A model generated the notes under the pieces. It saw only the letters and a list, made by a program, of their open reading frames with translations. It was not told the DNA's origin and made no database searches. Of a stretch of 64,000 bases of DNA, positions 33,954 to 47,177 are shown in pieces. Numbering within the stretch: the stretch's first letter is position 1; every line of letters begins with the position of its first letter. Made by a program: the position numbers and the translations under genes. The stretch comes from Dallia pectoralis (taxonomy: Eukaryota; Chordata; Actinopteri; Esociformes; Umbridae), in contig CM055755.1 in NCBI GenBank assembly GCA_029465975.1, positions 3,845,909 to 3,909,908 of the forward strand, written 5' to 3'.

Positions 33954-36150
33954 GTGTGTCTCATACACACACTGGCCAGTATATTAGGTACACAGACCGG
34001 TTCACGAATAAACGTATTTCTAATCCTAGAGTCTTGGCTATTATACAATAAGACATTGGTTGTCACGTCCCGGTACTGTCTGTTGGACTACCAGTAAGAC
34101 ATAGATAACAGGACAATGAATGATGCCGCTCGGGTTTGAATCCTGTCACCGGTTTAGTCCCGACAAAGGTCCGCAGAGTTGGACAGCAGCAGCCAGGTTT
34201 GGAGAGATTCTGATTGACTTGGGTTGCCTGGCAACTGCCCCGAGTGGCGTGGGCACCTGTGAGCTCAATCGAAGACACAGAATGTGTTCCCTCTGGCACA
34301 TTGGGATTTATTTGAATATGCTTCGGCGGACAGCTGCCTCCACATCGACTGTCCCGAGGTCTGCTGGGCCATAATTTGGAAGAATAAAAAAGGGTAATAA
34401 ATAATGTAAAACAAAGTGACACTTAAAGCAGTTTCGTTTTTGTGAGCGGGCACAATGTTTCGTATGTGAACACTTCCTTTAACCATTGCAATGTTTCCGG
34501 GTCGAAGTGCAGGAAAGCAACCTTGAAACACCTCGCTAGCGTGTCCCTGGTAGGTAAACACGTCCCTCGTCACAGCTTGTCGAGACTCAAGGCTCTCGGA
34601 GGCTCTGTGCATCGACGTGGTGAGAGAGGAACCTGTGAGAAAGCAGATGTTTCTCCGAAACAACGACAGCTTTCTTGTTTGGGGTGTGTGAGTTTAGCTC
34701 TTGATTTTGGCCCCGTCCCAGTGAGCATTTGACAGTTCGACGCGAGTCCCAGTGTGTCAGTGACAGATGCTATCATTACTAGCCTATATTTTCTCACCGT
34801 AGTTTATATAGTGTTTTCAGCGGCCGCTGCAATCGATGAACCTCCCTAGCAGAGTCAGACGAATAAAATATTCCATATTCAACGTTAAAACAGAACACAT
34901 TTGAAAATATTGAGAAGTAAAACTCTAGAGCACTTGCCGAGACATCATTTTAAAAGTGTTGGGTGGAGGGGCGGTGGGAGTGAGGCGTCAGATGAAAACT
35001 GGTAACTAAATGAGCTGCATTCCCACACGGGGGAATTCCATTCGGCCATCCCAATCCGTAGTGATATCCCAATCAAGCCGTGACTGCCGTAGACATCGTT
35101 GGTGGTGTTCGATGAGTGGACGTGCGCCCGGCTGCGTCAATGCTAGCGGCTCCGCGTATTCAGTCTTTCATCAAGAAAGCACAATTTAACCTGTTTTTGT
35201 CCAGTGTCTCCACACCACAGAAGTCCTACGATGCCTCGACAACTACCTTCGATTCCCAGAGCCGTTCTAGGATTCCCAATTGTGTTCAATTCCAACAATT
35301 CCCAAATTTTCCCCTCACTCAAATTAAGTGGTTTGTGCCGTGGACACAGTCTATTAAACAACTCATACGTTTGCGCTAATGCTAATCCGCACGTAAACAA
35401 GTGAAAACGACAAAGGTTCGAGAAAGAAAAGAACAGAGGCTCACGGGAACATAATCTCTTGGCTCCGCGCGATGTGGAGAGTGGAGCGCGAACATTAGCC
35501 TCATCACCATCCCATTGTGCTCCGCGGAATGATCCGGGAACGCCTTCCGCTCCGAGTCACACTCGCGAGGGACACTTGAGCAGGTAACGTTTCACTCTTC
35601 GAATGTGAATTCAACACCGCCAATGGCCAAATCACCGCCTTCGTGTGTTTCACCCGTGAGGTGTGTTATTATAAAGTCAAGATACGCCTGGTAGACTTTA
35701 AGTGCGCTGGAAAGCAAGCAGACGTACCTCTTCGCCTCAGCGCGCTCGTTGAGCTTCGATGTTTTGGTCTAAAGTGCATTAGTGGGGCCTGAAAGCCGCG
35801 TAAGAGAGAACATCGTCGTTATTTAACTACTTAGTCTTCATTCTGATGTATAATATTTGCACACTTCAGCGATGTCAGCGTATTTCCAAACCCCTGTGGT
35901 GTAATTTAGAGATATACTCGTCTTTTATATCATAGGTGCGATCCATTAATTGGGAGACAAGCTTTTTTTCTGCGCATAAAAAGACTGCGTATCTCCCTTT
36001 GCTGTTTCTTCGTGCGGTTCGCCCACAATATTCCAAAGTGTCTATTGTCTTTGTTTGGCGATTGAGCCAATGACGGTCGAACTGCTCACAGGCTACGAAG
36101 GTCACGCAATCAGACGGCAAGGTTACAGTGGATCCACCTAACCGTGTGAC
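33954..36150. other. Unassigned DNA
   Basis: No gene or array recognised. A GGTTTGAATCC at 34131-34141 looks like a tRNA/SINE B box, but no matching A box or SINE body was found. CpG-containing, single-copy-looking sequence lies at about 35440-35600. Confidence 0.4.
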
Positions 36151-36350
36151 GCAAAGCATCATGGGAGCTTTAGAAACATCCTCATTCCTATAGTCCTCAT
36201 TGCAAAGCATCATGGGAGCTTTAGTAACGTCCTCATTCCTACAGTCCTCATTGCAAAGCATCATGGGAGCTTTAGTAACGTCCTCATTCCTACAGTCTTC
36301 ATTGCAAAGCATCATGGGAACTATAGAAACGTCCTCATTCCTACAGACCT
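36151..36350. repeat. 51-bp tandem repeat, 4 copies
   Basis: The unit starts GCAAAGCATCATGGGAGCTT TAGTAACGTCCTCATTCCTA and ends CAGTCCTCATT. The period is a multiple of three, which gives the minus-strand frame (MMLCNEDCRNEDVTKAP)n within a 146-codon open frame. I regard that frame as a repeat artefact. Confidence 0.95.
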
Positions 36351-37539
36351 CGATGCTTCCTGTTCAGAAGTCAATTTGATCACTTATTTGCAACAACAAA
36401 ACACACATTAATCCAGGCAATTTGGATTACCGAGGCCACTAACAACTTGCCCCGGTCCCGTGAAGACAAGCATTCATTTAGGCGCCGTCAATCGATATCA
36501 TCCGAAGAACAAGCTACAGGCAGCCAATCAGAGCAGCTGCAGGGGAACGAGCTGCCCGTGTGCCTGGATGGCTTACACTGGCGTCTGATTTACACGCACT
36601 CAGCAGCGAGTCGAAGACACAATGGACTCATATCTGGCTGTCACGAACATCCGCTTATCGACGTTCCATCTCGCAATGCCGTTTGTTTCTCGGGTTGTCG
36701 AGAGACCGATCCACGGAGAATAATCCTGGACTGTTATCTGATGTTCAACGGGTTGGCAACTCTAATGGTGTCAGGGAAATGGGAAACCAGATCGGACGGG
36801 TTTAATCTCCAAACAGAGGTGACTTGGCTCGTTTAGGATCCGTCAGAAGTTAGTCAACTGAGGTGATAATAATTGATTGGACTTTACGTGGCGCTTTTGA
36901 AGGACCCCGATTCTTTCATTACAAAGTAACATGCGTAAAACGAAACGGATGTGCCACGGTTGGAATGTCTCCTGTGTGGACGAACAGAGATATGAAAAAT
37001 ACAACTGTGATACACAATTATAGCACCTATGTTCCATCATTATCCCTTATTTAAAAGCTGATTAAATCTGGAGGAATTTAATTTGAGTGATTCGTAAAAT
37101 GTTAATGCGTTTAGTGGCTCGCTCGCTCACGGCGATGTTTGGACGAGCGATCCGACTCAGAAAACGCCATCCCAGTTGTCGTCTTGTAAACAAACTTTTT
37201 GTACCCCAGTCGGAGGTCAAACGGTCTTGTAGTAGATCATGGGGCTGGAGGAATTTGCCACTGCCCTGAAGTCAGGATGCAATCAACGAGTACACCGGGG
37301 TATTATCGCTGTGGGGAGAGAATCCCGGGTCATCCAATGGAGAGCAGGTGGAGCGGACAGGAAGTGGCTGTAGATGCTGCACAAGAGAGGTCACACAGCT
37401 AATTTCTTCCACATCAATATCTTATAATCAAGACAGTAAGACTATGAGTTCTACCAGGACCAAAACCTCTCACCACATAAGCAGTTGCTTTCCCACAGCA
37501 GTCGGTCTCTAGATTTGTTTATTACTTATGTATAAATTG

Positions 37540-37615
37540 TTGCAGCACTGGGCCAGAACAAATTCCTTGTTTGTCCATAACATACTTAGCAGTAAAGCTC
37601 ATTCTGATTTTGATG
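37540..37615 (+). mobile_element. Dispersed fish repeat tail (non-LTR retrotransposon type)
   Basis: AACAAATTCCTTGTTTGTCC ATAACATACTTAGCAGTAAA GCTCATTCTGATTTTGAT closely follows the remembered repeat end CAATTCCTTGTATGTCCAAC ATACTTGGCAATAAAGCTGA TTCTGATTCTGA. The rest of the element is not visible. Confidence 0.55.
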
Positions 37616-39831
37616 TGTGAAATCCATTTTCTCAGGTCTCAAACTGTCCTTTTTGTTTACCTGCTTGCTGGCTGTACTGTAAAAGTCCTGCATCATAACG
37701 TCTCACGATAACAACAGCCAGTCAATCCAAAGTAAAGCCCTTTAATTATTCAGTGTGTGTGGATGGTGTAACGCTATCAGAAGGTGCCAATGTTTTGTTG
37801 TTCCATTAAAAGAAAGCGCTCAACGGATTAACCGTGAACGTGTGCAATGCATTCCACACTGGACACCTGGGTACGGAACAAAGATGTTAGGAAAATGTTA
37901 AGGAAATCTGGCCTAAACTAAATTTTGTCTAAACACCTTTAAAAACATTTCCCAAGCACCCAGTTTTCTCCAAAATGTCTAAACAAATAAACACACACAC
38001 ACACACACACTGTGGGAGATATAAGGAATGGGAGAGAGAGACAGGGGTCAGAAACAAATTTCACACAATCTAAGTTGAAAAGCAGAAAGAACGAGACGAC
38101 TGAGCTCCTTGCCAGAACACATTAGAAATGCAGCAGTGTAGCTCTTAAGGTGTCATAGCAGCTGACAAAAGCTTGGTTTGCCAGCGTTCTGGGGAATGAC
38201 TGCTCAGGCATCATATTTGGCACGTTCCAGTCATTGCATGGAAACTCATCTAAACACAAGTTGTAGAACTGCATTCCATGTAAAAATAAAATAACCGGTT
38301 GTTATAAACCACAAGGATATTATACGGCACGAGAATATGAAGACCACGAATTTACAACTGACGATAAAAATCATTTTTCCTACACCTTTTCACCTGTACA
38401 GGCCCCAAATGGGGAAAAAAAAAACTTGTCAACCACAAGAGCTACACAGGAAGTGGAGTTGTCACACTTTCATGCAAGGCAAATTACGAGGTGACTGTAC
38501 ACAAGCCACCCGTGTGGATTGAACAGAACTCTTTCTCCTGAACATCAAATTCCGGATAAAATATCACCCGCTATAAAACACAAAGGCGAAGATTTCCGGG
38601 AAGAAGAACCAGAGAAGCACTTACGGGAGAGAAGGCTACAGAAAGATTTCCGTAATCATGCTAGCTCCGGTGTCAGCGTGAAACCCCCGTGTCGCTTGGC
38701 CCTGGCAAGAATCACTAGGCAAGAAACTACTGACAGAGCCGTTTTGCACAGAAGCTGTAGCTGACCGACCCCAGGAAGTGTCGAGGAACACTTAAAAAAA
38801 AATATCAGCAGATAAATGGAGCGTTTGCATAAAACCACATCAGCATGTGTAGAAAAAGTAAAAAAAAGAAGTGATGGACGCGGCACGGCAAAACCGGAAC
38901 GACGGGCGATCTCGGCGTACAGAGGTCGTTAGCGGTTCTGATCCAGTAGAATCCAGTGGCGGTGGTGGCGGTGGTGGTGTCGCTGGTGACAGTGGGCCAC
39001 AGGAAGTGTGTCGCCACTTTACTGCATGATGGACAGCTTTGTTTCCTGTATAGCACAACATAAGGCAACCATTTATAGCCCTTGAGGATAACCCATTTCA
39101 TTTACACATCTAAGAGCCAGCAAGTGAGCTTTGAGGAAACAACTGTAAATAGGGGGAAAACATCCCTGCCTATGGCAAAAGAATCAATACGCTCCGAGGC
39201 ATTACGTTATTTAATTCAGGGGCTTTGTAATCCGCCTGAATTAATTATGATACGTTGTGATGTGGTCATTCCGCAAAACATTACAGTCACAAGTATGGTC
39301 GAATAAACATGAATCGGGGAATTACATTCTTTAGTCAAACATATCTGAGCCGTCCTCCTCGGCTAATTACGGGGTTGGTGTTAAGCCTGGAAGTTCTCAC
39401 AACCCCAAACACCTTTAGAGGGACAAGTGCGTAAATAACCGGGCCTAAGCGTTCGTATTTGGTCTTCAGAGAGACGCGTGCAGCTGAAGGAGAGAACCGC
39501 AATAAACAAACAAAGCTGCAAAGTTGGGAGCAAACGCAAAAAACGGACTGGTCTTACTTCGACTGTTCTTCCCTAATACTGTTACGGTATTCACGGTAAC
39601 AATATTCAAATAGTGGGCCCACAATGCCCCCGGAATATTCCTTTTACCGCTGCCGGCAGAGTGACACCTGAGGCTTTGCCGTGAGGCCACACCGGTAATT
39701 AGTGTGCGAGCAACAACATGTTTATCCGCTTTGCAATTGACAGGCGTTTAACAATTCTTCTAGATAGCTGAAAGATGGGTGGTGGGTGGGCGTAGGTTTG
39801 TGGATGAGGACTGGGTATGAGTGTGGGTGGT

Positions 39832-39842
39832 TGTGTGTGTGT

Positions 39843-39873
<31 letters not shown>

Positions 39874-39891
39874 CGTGTGCGTGTGTGTCTG
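39832..39891. repeat. (TG)n microsatellite
   Basis: TG repeats interrupted by GCGTGTGCG units. Confidence 0.95.
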
Positions 39892-40737
39892 CCTCTGTGG
39901 GTGGCTGATTTCCACTCATATCAAAAGTAGTATGTAAGTGTGAAAGTTCTGAGAGTTTTTTTAGAACAGTGGATTATGAAATTCCATAAGATTACTAGCT
40001 CCCCAGCTCCATCAGCTCCATCAGCTCCATCAGCTCCCACTGACTTCCGGGACAGAGTTGCCTGCCTAGTTGCTAAATCCTTTGCTAAATTTGCTAAATC
40101 CTTTCTTGGAAAGTTTGCATTCAGTTTATTTCTGACTTTGTTCAAGTCAAGCACAGTTGATGTTTGACAGGTGTAATTAAACAAAAAAGTTAAGCCGAAA
40201 ACGTCAGTTGGGACCACACACTTTCTGATACACAAAACCAAAAAACATAACAATACAAAAATAATTAATTCAACATTTGGAACAACAGATTAATTAATTC
40301 GGCTTTGCATAATGTTATTCCACATGGGTAATGCAGTATTGATTTTACACATTAAATGGTTCTAATGTTTGTAATGTAACTTTATAAGGTCACCACATTT
40401 ATAACCATAATCTGACTCTCTTGCGCTGAAGCTTTTTGGAAAAATCGTTCCAATATTCCCAATGTGTCTTGTGAGAATCTGACAACCAGCATGCTAAATA
40501 TCCCAGAATCCCCCTCTGTAAAAACACCCATCCGGCTGTGTGTTGTCACAACAGCTCTATTCAATGAGCCAGACGTGAGCCCGTCTCTTTGTCTGGCTTT
40601 AAAGCAGTGCTGTGTGCAGTGTGCCTAGATTGGTGAAAAAACATGCAGGCCACCGTGATAGCTCAGACATTATGAGCAATTAGGATGATTTGAAATGTGA
40701 CGCTTTCTCACATCCTCTTCTTTATTCCCCGCAGAGA

Positions 40738-40824
40738 AAGCTGTGAGAAAGGAAGAGAAAGAGAGAGAGAAAGTGACAGACAGAAGAAAGAGACAGACAG
40801 ATTGAGAGTGAGAGAAAGATAGAT

Positions 40825-40868
<44 letters not shown>

Positions 40869-40918
40869 ACAGATAGAAGAAAGAGAGAGAGAAAGAGACA
40901 GATAGAACGAAAGAACGT
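40738..40918. repeat. (GA)n/GAAA-rich purine tract
   Basis: 180 bp of AGAGAGA, GAAAGAGA and ACAGATAGA motifs with a pure (GA) run at about 40828-40862. Polypurine on the plus strand. The minus-strand Ser/Leu-rich frame is low complexity. Confidence 0.95.
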
Positions 40919-43900
40919 GTCATCCGAAAAAAAACGTGTGAAACGTCGAGGATGAAATCTATCGGTGTGTCTAAACCGCTGGCAGTTACGGTCCCCGTGG
41001 GCTCCTTAAATAAACCATAAATGCAGATGGAGGGGAATAAAGGGACTCGGCACAATCGCATCAGCTTCCATCACAAACGGATGAGATAGAAATCAATGGG
41101 CGAGTAATCAGGTTCACCACACAAGCTCCTCTCATTTCACTGCCTACGCTGTTCGCCGCCCGGACCGCGAGAAGAGCGCCGGACTAAACAACAAACCGTC
41201 CCATGGAAATACGGCCCGCGGCGACAGTCTCTATGAAAATGTCTGCAGGTACGCTTAATTGCCATAACACGATTCAAAGGGCCATCTACAGCTCCGGGTA
41301 GCCGTCAGATAACGTTTGGGATGAGAGTGACGCGTTGCGCTACTCTCTCGAGGACGACCGAGGCCGTGAGATTTTATCTTCAGATGGAATTGCGTCGGCG
41401 TGTCTCGCAAATCACAGAGCGGACAACCTTTTCGGTTCCACGGCAGGAACCCGATTCCTGACGGGTCAAAGTAATCACAGAGGAGGCTGATAGGCATCGT
41501 TGATGGGGAATCTCCAAAGAAACAATCTCTGAAAAATAACATCCCGGACAAGGAAGAAAATAACTGTGTATGTTAATGTGTGTCTGAGAGGGTATACGCA
41601 GAGTGTGTATAAGCTGATAGTGTGTGTGTGTTTGTGTGTTTCAATCAATTAACTGAAGTAGTGTTAGTTGTCATCACTGCCAGATTAGATTGGCTTCAGG
41701 GTCAGCGAACACGACGAGCAGCTTGGGATCCGGGTTTGGGCCGAACGTTGAGCCGCATGGAAATTTCAACCAAGTATACCGGTTCCGTTGAGGGAGAAGC
41801 ACATTTTGGATGTTCAATAGTTCTGCGACATGTTGTAGAAATGACTGGCACCTGGAAAGTGTTCTCTGAACAGCTATGGAGTCACGGCTCGCGATTTGCT
41901 TACAGTAGTCGGTTACAGAGCGTTTAGCGATTAGAGCGCATTTCCAGATGCCTCCGGGTGACCAGGATGACATGACGTGAACCTGAACCAACGGCGCAGT
42001 TATGCAACGAGATAAATGACAACTGAAATTAGGTCAGGAAATATAACAGTCTGTAAAAAACAAAATAAAAACCGGACGAACTTTCGGGTGCAGAAGTAAC
42101 CAAAGTGTGAGCTATTTCCTGCCTGCAGGCCTCCTGTTGCAGACACCTGCCAGGGACGAACCCACTAAGTAGTGGGAAAGACGAAAGTGATCGATGGCAA
42201 TGCCACGGTGTCGAACAGGAGTGTCGGGCGGTGGAGTTCTCTGTACGACATGACGTGGGCAGACCGGGTCCCATAATGCACCGCGGGAACTGCTCATCAT
42301 CTCTCCTGACAGAGTCATTATGGCCCTCTGGGACTCCTCTGGGCCCGCGACCATCCAACCGCAGCACATCTAAATACGGATGCAAATTATTCAAATAACT
42401 CTTTTGCGAAGCCATCATCATTTGGGTCGAAATGCCCGGCTTTTGTTCGAGCCGGGCCTCCACCGCGGTAATTACCGCCTCTACCGGCTTTTAAGGCTTT
42501 TTTAAGGCTTGATGTCCAGTACTTTACTGCACCAGCCAACAGGTCATCAGTCCTGGTTGCCACAGATGTCAGATGGAACCGGAAACACCAAACATCAGAG
42601 CGTACTCCGGCCGGTTGTTTACACATTCATCAGGTGACTCTGCCGCCATTTCCTGTGACACGCCCTTGAAAGAGAGCACGGCCACATTAATCCGGGCGGA
42701 TTTGAGTGATTTGCGTTACACTTGCGAAACCTAATGGGATCTGAAAAGGCCTTTGCTGAAGAAATGGATTAGTAAGTGTGTTTTAAAAATGGAAATGAAC
42801 TTGAACAGTAGCAAAGTGAGAGCAGAGTGAGGTCACTTAAGCGTTTGCATAGGTTCCTGTGATGAATCATGATCAATCTGAGGGTCTGGCGGGGATTAAT
42901 GGAACGGACCAATCTCCATATAACCATTATAATAATAATTATTATTATTATAATTGATATACCTCGAAAGCCTCGTACCAAAGTATCTAAAGGCTCCAGT
43001 TGGCGTCCAGTTCTCTGTTAAAATCCTTTCTGAAATATTTTCTTTTCAGTGTGACACCCACCTGGGTGACGCCTCACAGCACCAGGCATTAGAAAGCTCC
43101 CCAAACAGAAGTCAGTATGGAAGTCAGTTCCCCTCACTAGGCAGGCACGTTACTCAGCTCTGCGGTATTCCTGTCCATGTTCCATGTCCTGTTCTCATCA
43201 CGCTTTAGGCAACAGCTCAAGTAGCGTCTTCAAACGACCGGAAACTGGCAGCCATCTGAAACAACTGTCGTGTCTTTACTGTGTCCAACAATATTCCATC
43301 ATCAGCCAGCTAGCTAGCAATAACCAGAGCCATGTATTTAAGGAAAGCCGGGCCAGGTTTGAGAACAGACACCATATTGGCACCTGAAATCTTGAAACAG
43401 GAGCGACGGTGATAAGTCCCTATGAAAAACTGATCAGCAAACAAGCAAAAAAAAATTATTCCACTGGAATTTTCTTTATCATCGTCCCAAAACCAAAGTA
43501 ATCATTACGATAAGTACCTGAGAGGACTCATATTAAAGATAGTATCTGAACAAACGAGGACGAATTCACAACGGACGAAATCAGAAGATACGTTATATGT
43601 CGATTGGCTTAAACGTTCATTGTTTTTAAGACCCAAAGGTCAACAGCATGATTATTTCCTTATAATTCGGTCCGGACGCGGTCGTAAATATGATCGTATG
43701 CATATCACACATATTACTCAGTTCCACCTGGAGTCATTATTGAAAAGGTCACTGGACACTCAGTAAAGTATCAGCCTATTAAATCTCTGGCTAAACATTT
43801 GTGTGTGATGGTCAAACTGCCAGGCCGTGCCAGGCCCTTCCAGGCTGCTCTGCCAGGCTTGAAGAGTGCCGCAAAAGTGGCCACATGAAACTTTAACTAC

Positions 43901-44558
43901 TTCAACTATTTACTTCAGCAGAATGTGTCAAATGTTTGCAGAGTAGATTAAAATTCCCAAAACACATACAAAACTCACAGCCTCATATAAACATTTGTGG
44001 AATAGTATAAAACATGTTTCTTCTTCTTTTGGCACCATGGAAAAATCTACAACCAGGCCAGAAAATCTAAAGTCCCTCCCTCATTGCACATTTTTGTTTC
44101 CCCGGCTCCGTTCAAATGTCTCTGGTGTTGTTCATTCATCCATTATGCATCAGACAGTCTGTTAAGGGTCAGTTTCCTAACGCCTCAAATGTTTAAATGT
44201 ATTAACGGGCAGAGGGAGCGTGGGCGCCTCCTATGGGAATTAACTTAAATCTACATAACGCAGGTTGCTAACGTCACGGCCGCTGAGCACGACGTAGGGG
44301 CCGAGCAAACGACTCACGACTCGGGGAAACACCTGAACCATATGCCTGCCCGGCGCGCGTCACAGACGGACACGTATGCTAATGTCCGTCGATGTGTGTA
44401 ATCAAGCGGGCGCACGCGGATACCAATTCGACTGGCAAATTGCAGACATTAACGGAGATCTGATTATGTGCAACAACCTGGAATTATGTGGCTGACGCAC
44501 GTTGTTTGGAAAAAACAACAACAAATCAGACCTAATTGAACATTTATGTCCACCGCCA
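40919..44558. other. Unassigned DNA
   Basis: No repeat family or gene recognised. (AAT)n/(ATT)n lies at 42930-42955, forming an AT-rich palindrome-like tract. Short CAGGC-rich direct repeats lie at 43825-43862. Overlapping frames of up to 144 codons (minus, 42029-42463) have no domain features. Confidence 0.4.
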
Positions 44559-44634
44559 ACCCAGTGCCCACACAGTGCCCACCCAGTGCCCACCCAGTGC
44601 CCCCCTCCACCCTGCCCCCCTCCACCCTACCCCC
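44559..44634. repeat. Short C-rich tandem repeat
   Basis: Four copies of CAGTGCCCAC followed by two copies of CCCCCCTCCACCCT-like sequence. Confidence 0.85.
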
Positions 44635-45296
44635 GACCTGTCAAAAAGTCTATAAAAACCTGTGTAACTAACAAAGTGATCTTTAAAAAAAAAAACTAAT
44701 TACAAAACGATCTTCGCCAATGCCGCAGCACAACTCTTTCGCCCGTCGGAGCGTGCTTCAGCCCGTTACGAGTGAGCGTGGCGCTGGTTTCTGTGGGTGT
44801 TCGTCTGTGGGCGACGTGGTGATAACTCGGAGCTGGCAGCGTCTTCTGACGTTGGCACCGGCGTACAGAGCCCTGTTGCATCTTGGCTTCTGTCAGACAG
44901 CCCTCCCGCTACATCGCTGTGTCCGGAGGAAGGAGTTTCACTCTGGAACGTGTTGCCCGACTTAAATAAAGCTAATGAAAACAGGCCCCAGGAGGGAAAA
45001 TAATAATAATAATAAAACTTTTACAAAAATCTTGATTCGTTTACTCTTGATTCGGTAATGAGGTGTGTGAAATGAGTCAGTATACTCTGTAGTGATGTGC
45101 AGTAGCGCAAACAACCTGTTTCTTTTACGAACGACTCTTTTCACTGACTCGGAACAAGTCTTTTTCTAGCGAGTCCAGTCATTCGCTCGAAGGGCTTGCC
45201 GCAAATGTAAACGAATGCGGCTTGTGGATCACATGAAAATGTCTAGCATACAGTGTTATTTGGACTTGTATCTACGTTTAGAGGACAGCTGGGTGC
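44635..45296. other. Unassigned DNA with a possible fish nonautonomous repeat
   Basis: TAGTGATGTGCAGTAGCGCA at 45092 and ACGAACGACTCTTTTCACTG ACTCGGAAC at 45127 resemble a common fish repeat that starts TAGTGATGTGC and carries GAACGA/GACTC motifs. Too degraded to delimit. (AAT)n lies at 45001-45016. Confidence 0.3.
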
Positions 45297-45495
45297 ATGA
45301 CGGAGGTGATACGCTCAGACGTGCCAAATGAGATCTGGGGACATGATCTTCAACTCTCCATCGTGTTCCTCAAGCCATTCCCAAACATTCCTGCTGATAG
45401 AGGCCACTGCCATCAGGGAATAACATATGCCATGATGGGCTGTACCTGGTCTGATACGATATTTAGATATGACACATGTCAAATAGACGTCAGGG
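45297..45495 (-). pseudogene. Tc1/mariner-like transposase fragment (DDE domain, internally deleted)
   Basis: The minus-strand reading is open throughout: DVYLTCVISKYRIRPGTAHH, GICYSLMAVASISRNVWEWL, EEHDGELKIMSPDLIWHV. It matches the order of a common fish mariner/Tc1 transposase: DVYLTC..., then HPFMATVFPDGSGLFQQDNA PCHTAK, then VQEWFEEHDGEF, then SPDLNPIEH. The catalytic FQQDNAPCHTAK block is deleted, leaving SISRN joined to VWEWLEEHD, and the SPDLNP proline/asparagine is altered. Both changes would destroy activity. This is a different subfamily from the 1-178 and 18398 copies. Recognition is from memory. Confidence 0.8.
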
Positions 45496-46391
45496 TTTTT
45501 CCAGGGTTTTGTCTCATCAGTGAGCAGTTTCTTTCTCTCTTATCCAGAGTGACTAAACCATTGCAGCATTCCAGGTGAGAATAATGTAATTTATCTTCCC
45601 CTAGCAACACTGTTGTGTGGGAGACTCAAGTACCACAGACTGGGTCAACCAGTAACATCCTAAGGTAGACGTTCTGCTTTAGACTTTAGGTTATAGTAAG
45701 TAGTCTTCCTATAACCCAGATAAATATGTCTCTAAAGCAAGTTCCTCGGGTCGTCCGTGGGAGATCCAGCGTCACGTTCGTTCCTCTGGCCACCGAAGCC
45801 ATCTGGTGAAATATCCTACATCCAGCAGCTCGTTTCGAAACTCCTTCATTCGGGAAGCTTTGGGCTGGAGGCTGGAGGGCCTTCACACCGGAGGACGGGC
45901 CGGGGTAGTTCAGAAGAGCACGCGAGCATCAGCCATTAGCGGCAAAAGGCAGAGAGAACGGGTGTGACGGACTGATTAAAATGCCATTTAATGTCAGACG
46001 TGGCGAGACTGGGACGTCACCTCTCACATTACCCCGCCGTAGAAACATGTGCAAAACGAATGCGGGCCTGCGGACCTAATCAAATGCATTACGCCCGTTC
46101 CCCTGGAGCACTTTTTAACACAGGAGGGGGGGAGGGTGTGGATCAACTATAGATCTCCGTGGTGATTGGCCGAAAGGGCATAACGTTCCATTAGTCACAG
46201 TCATAGAATGACCACTCAAAGGGAATTGGGAAATCAGAAAAGGCCCGTTAGTCGCACGTGCTCGCTTTTACACGACTGAGATTCTAAACGGCGCGGAACC
46301 GATATTAGGTCGGGTTAGTGCGAGGAGAGTGTGGAATAATGACCTCCTGGAATGGATCCCGTACACAGTCTACATTAGGACACCAAATACA
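45496..46391. other. Unassigned DNA
   Basis: No gene or array. The segment around 45970-46090 (GATTAAAATGCCATTTAATG, CTAATCAAATGCATTACGCC) has homeodomain-type motifs and looks like an enhancer-type candidate. Confidence 0.35.
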
Positions 46392-47163
46392 GGACATAAC
46401 CACAGTTAGAAGTGAGCTCACCGGCCAGTTAAAACATAACCACAGTTAGAAGTGAGCTCACCGGCCAGTTAAAACATAACCACAGTTAGAAGTGAGCTCA
46501 CCGGCCAGTTAAAACATAACCACAGTTAGAAGTGAGCTCACCGGCCAGTTAAAACATAACCACAGTTAGAAGTGAGCTCACCGGCCAGTTAAAACATAAC
46601 CACAGTTAGAAGTGAGCTCACCGGCCAGTTAAAACATAACCACAGTTAGAGCTCAAGTGAGCATCACCGGCCAGTTAAAACATAACCACAGTTAGAAGTG
46701 AGCTCACCGGCCAGTTAAAACATAACCACAGTTAGAAGTGAGCTCACCGGCCAGTTAAAACATAACCACAGTTAGAAGTGAGCTCACCGGCCAGTTAAAA
46801 CATAACCACAGTTAGAAGTGAGCTCACCGGCCAGTTAAAACATAACCACAGTTAGAAGTGAGCTCACCGGCCAGTTAAAACATAACCACAGTTAGAAGTG
46901 AGCTCACCGGCCAGTTAAAACATAACCACAGTTAGAAGTGAGCTCAGCAGTTAAAACATAACCACAGCTCACCGGCCAGTTAAAACATAGAAGTGAGCTC
47001 ACCGGCCAGTTAAAACATAACCACAGTTAGAAGTGAGCTCACCGGCCAGTTAAAACATAACCACAGTTAGAAGTGAGCTCACCGGCCAGTTAAAACATAA
47101 CCACAGTTAGAAGTGAGCTCACCGGCCAGTTAAAACATAACCACAGTTAGAAGTGAGCTCACA
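46392..47163. repeat. 40-bp minisatellite (first 40-mer family), ~19 copies
   Basis: The unit is AGTTAAAACATAACCACAGT TAGAAGTGAGCTCACCGGCC. Most copies are identical. Two scrambled spots occur at about 46650-46668 (extra GCTCAAGTGAGCA) and 46943-46995 (truncated and shuffled pieces). GAGCTC occurs in each unit. It is directly followed by an unrelated 18-mer array. Confidence 0.98.
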
Positions 47164-47177
47164 AACCAAAATGTCCA

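Larger units (their letters stand above)
36351..40737. other. Unassigned DNA with microsatellites and candidate conserved segments
   Basis: Holds a fish dispersed-repeat tail (37540-37615), (CA)n at 37990-38010, (GGT)n-like sequence at 38956-38978, an AT-rich TAATTA-bearing segment at 39160-39310, (TG)n at 39832-39891 and four AGCTCCATC units at 40004-40038. No coding sequence supported. Confidence 0.4.

Noticed and set aside
34131..34141. GGTTTGAATCC, resembling a Pol III B box
   Set aside because: No A box at the right distance and no SINE body or cloverleaf could be recognised around it.
36447..36836. 129-codon plus-strand frame
   Set aside because: No family resemblance. An overlapping 81-codon frame in another register shows the region is simply stop-poor.
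42029..42463. 144-codon minus-strand frame
   Set aside because: Overlaps other frames of similar size, with no recognisable protein family or exon structure.
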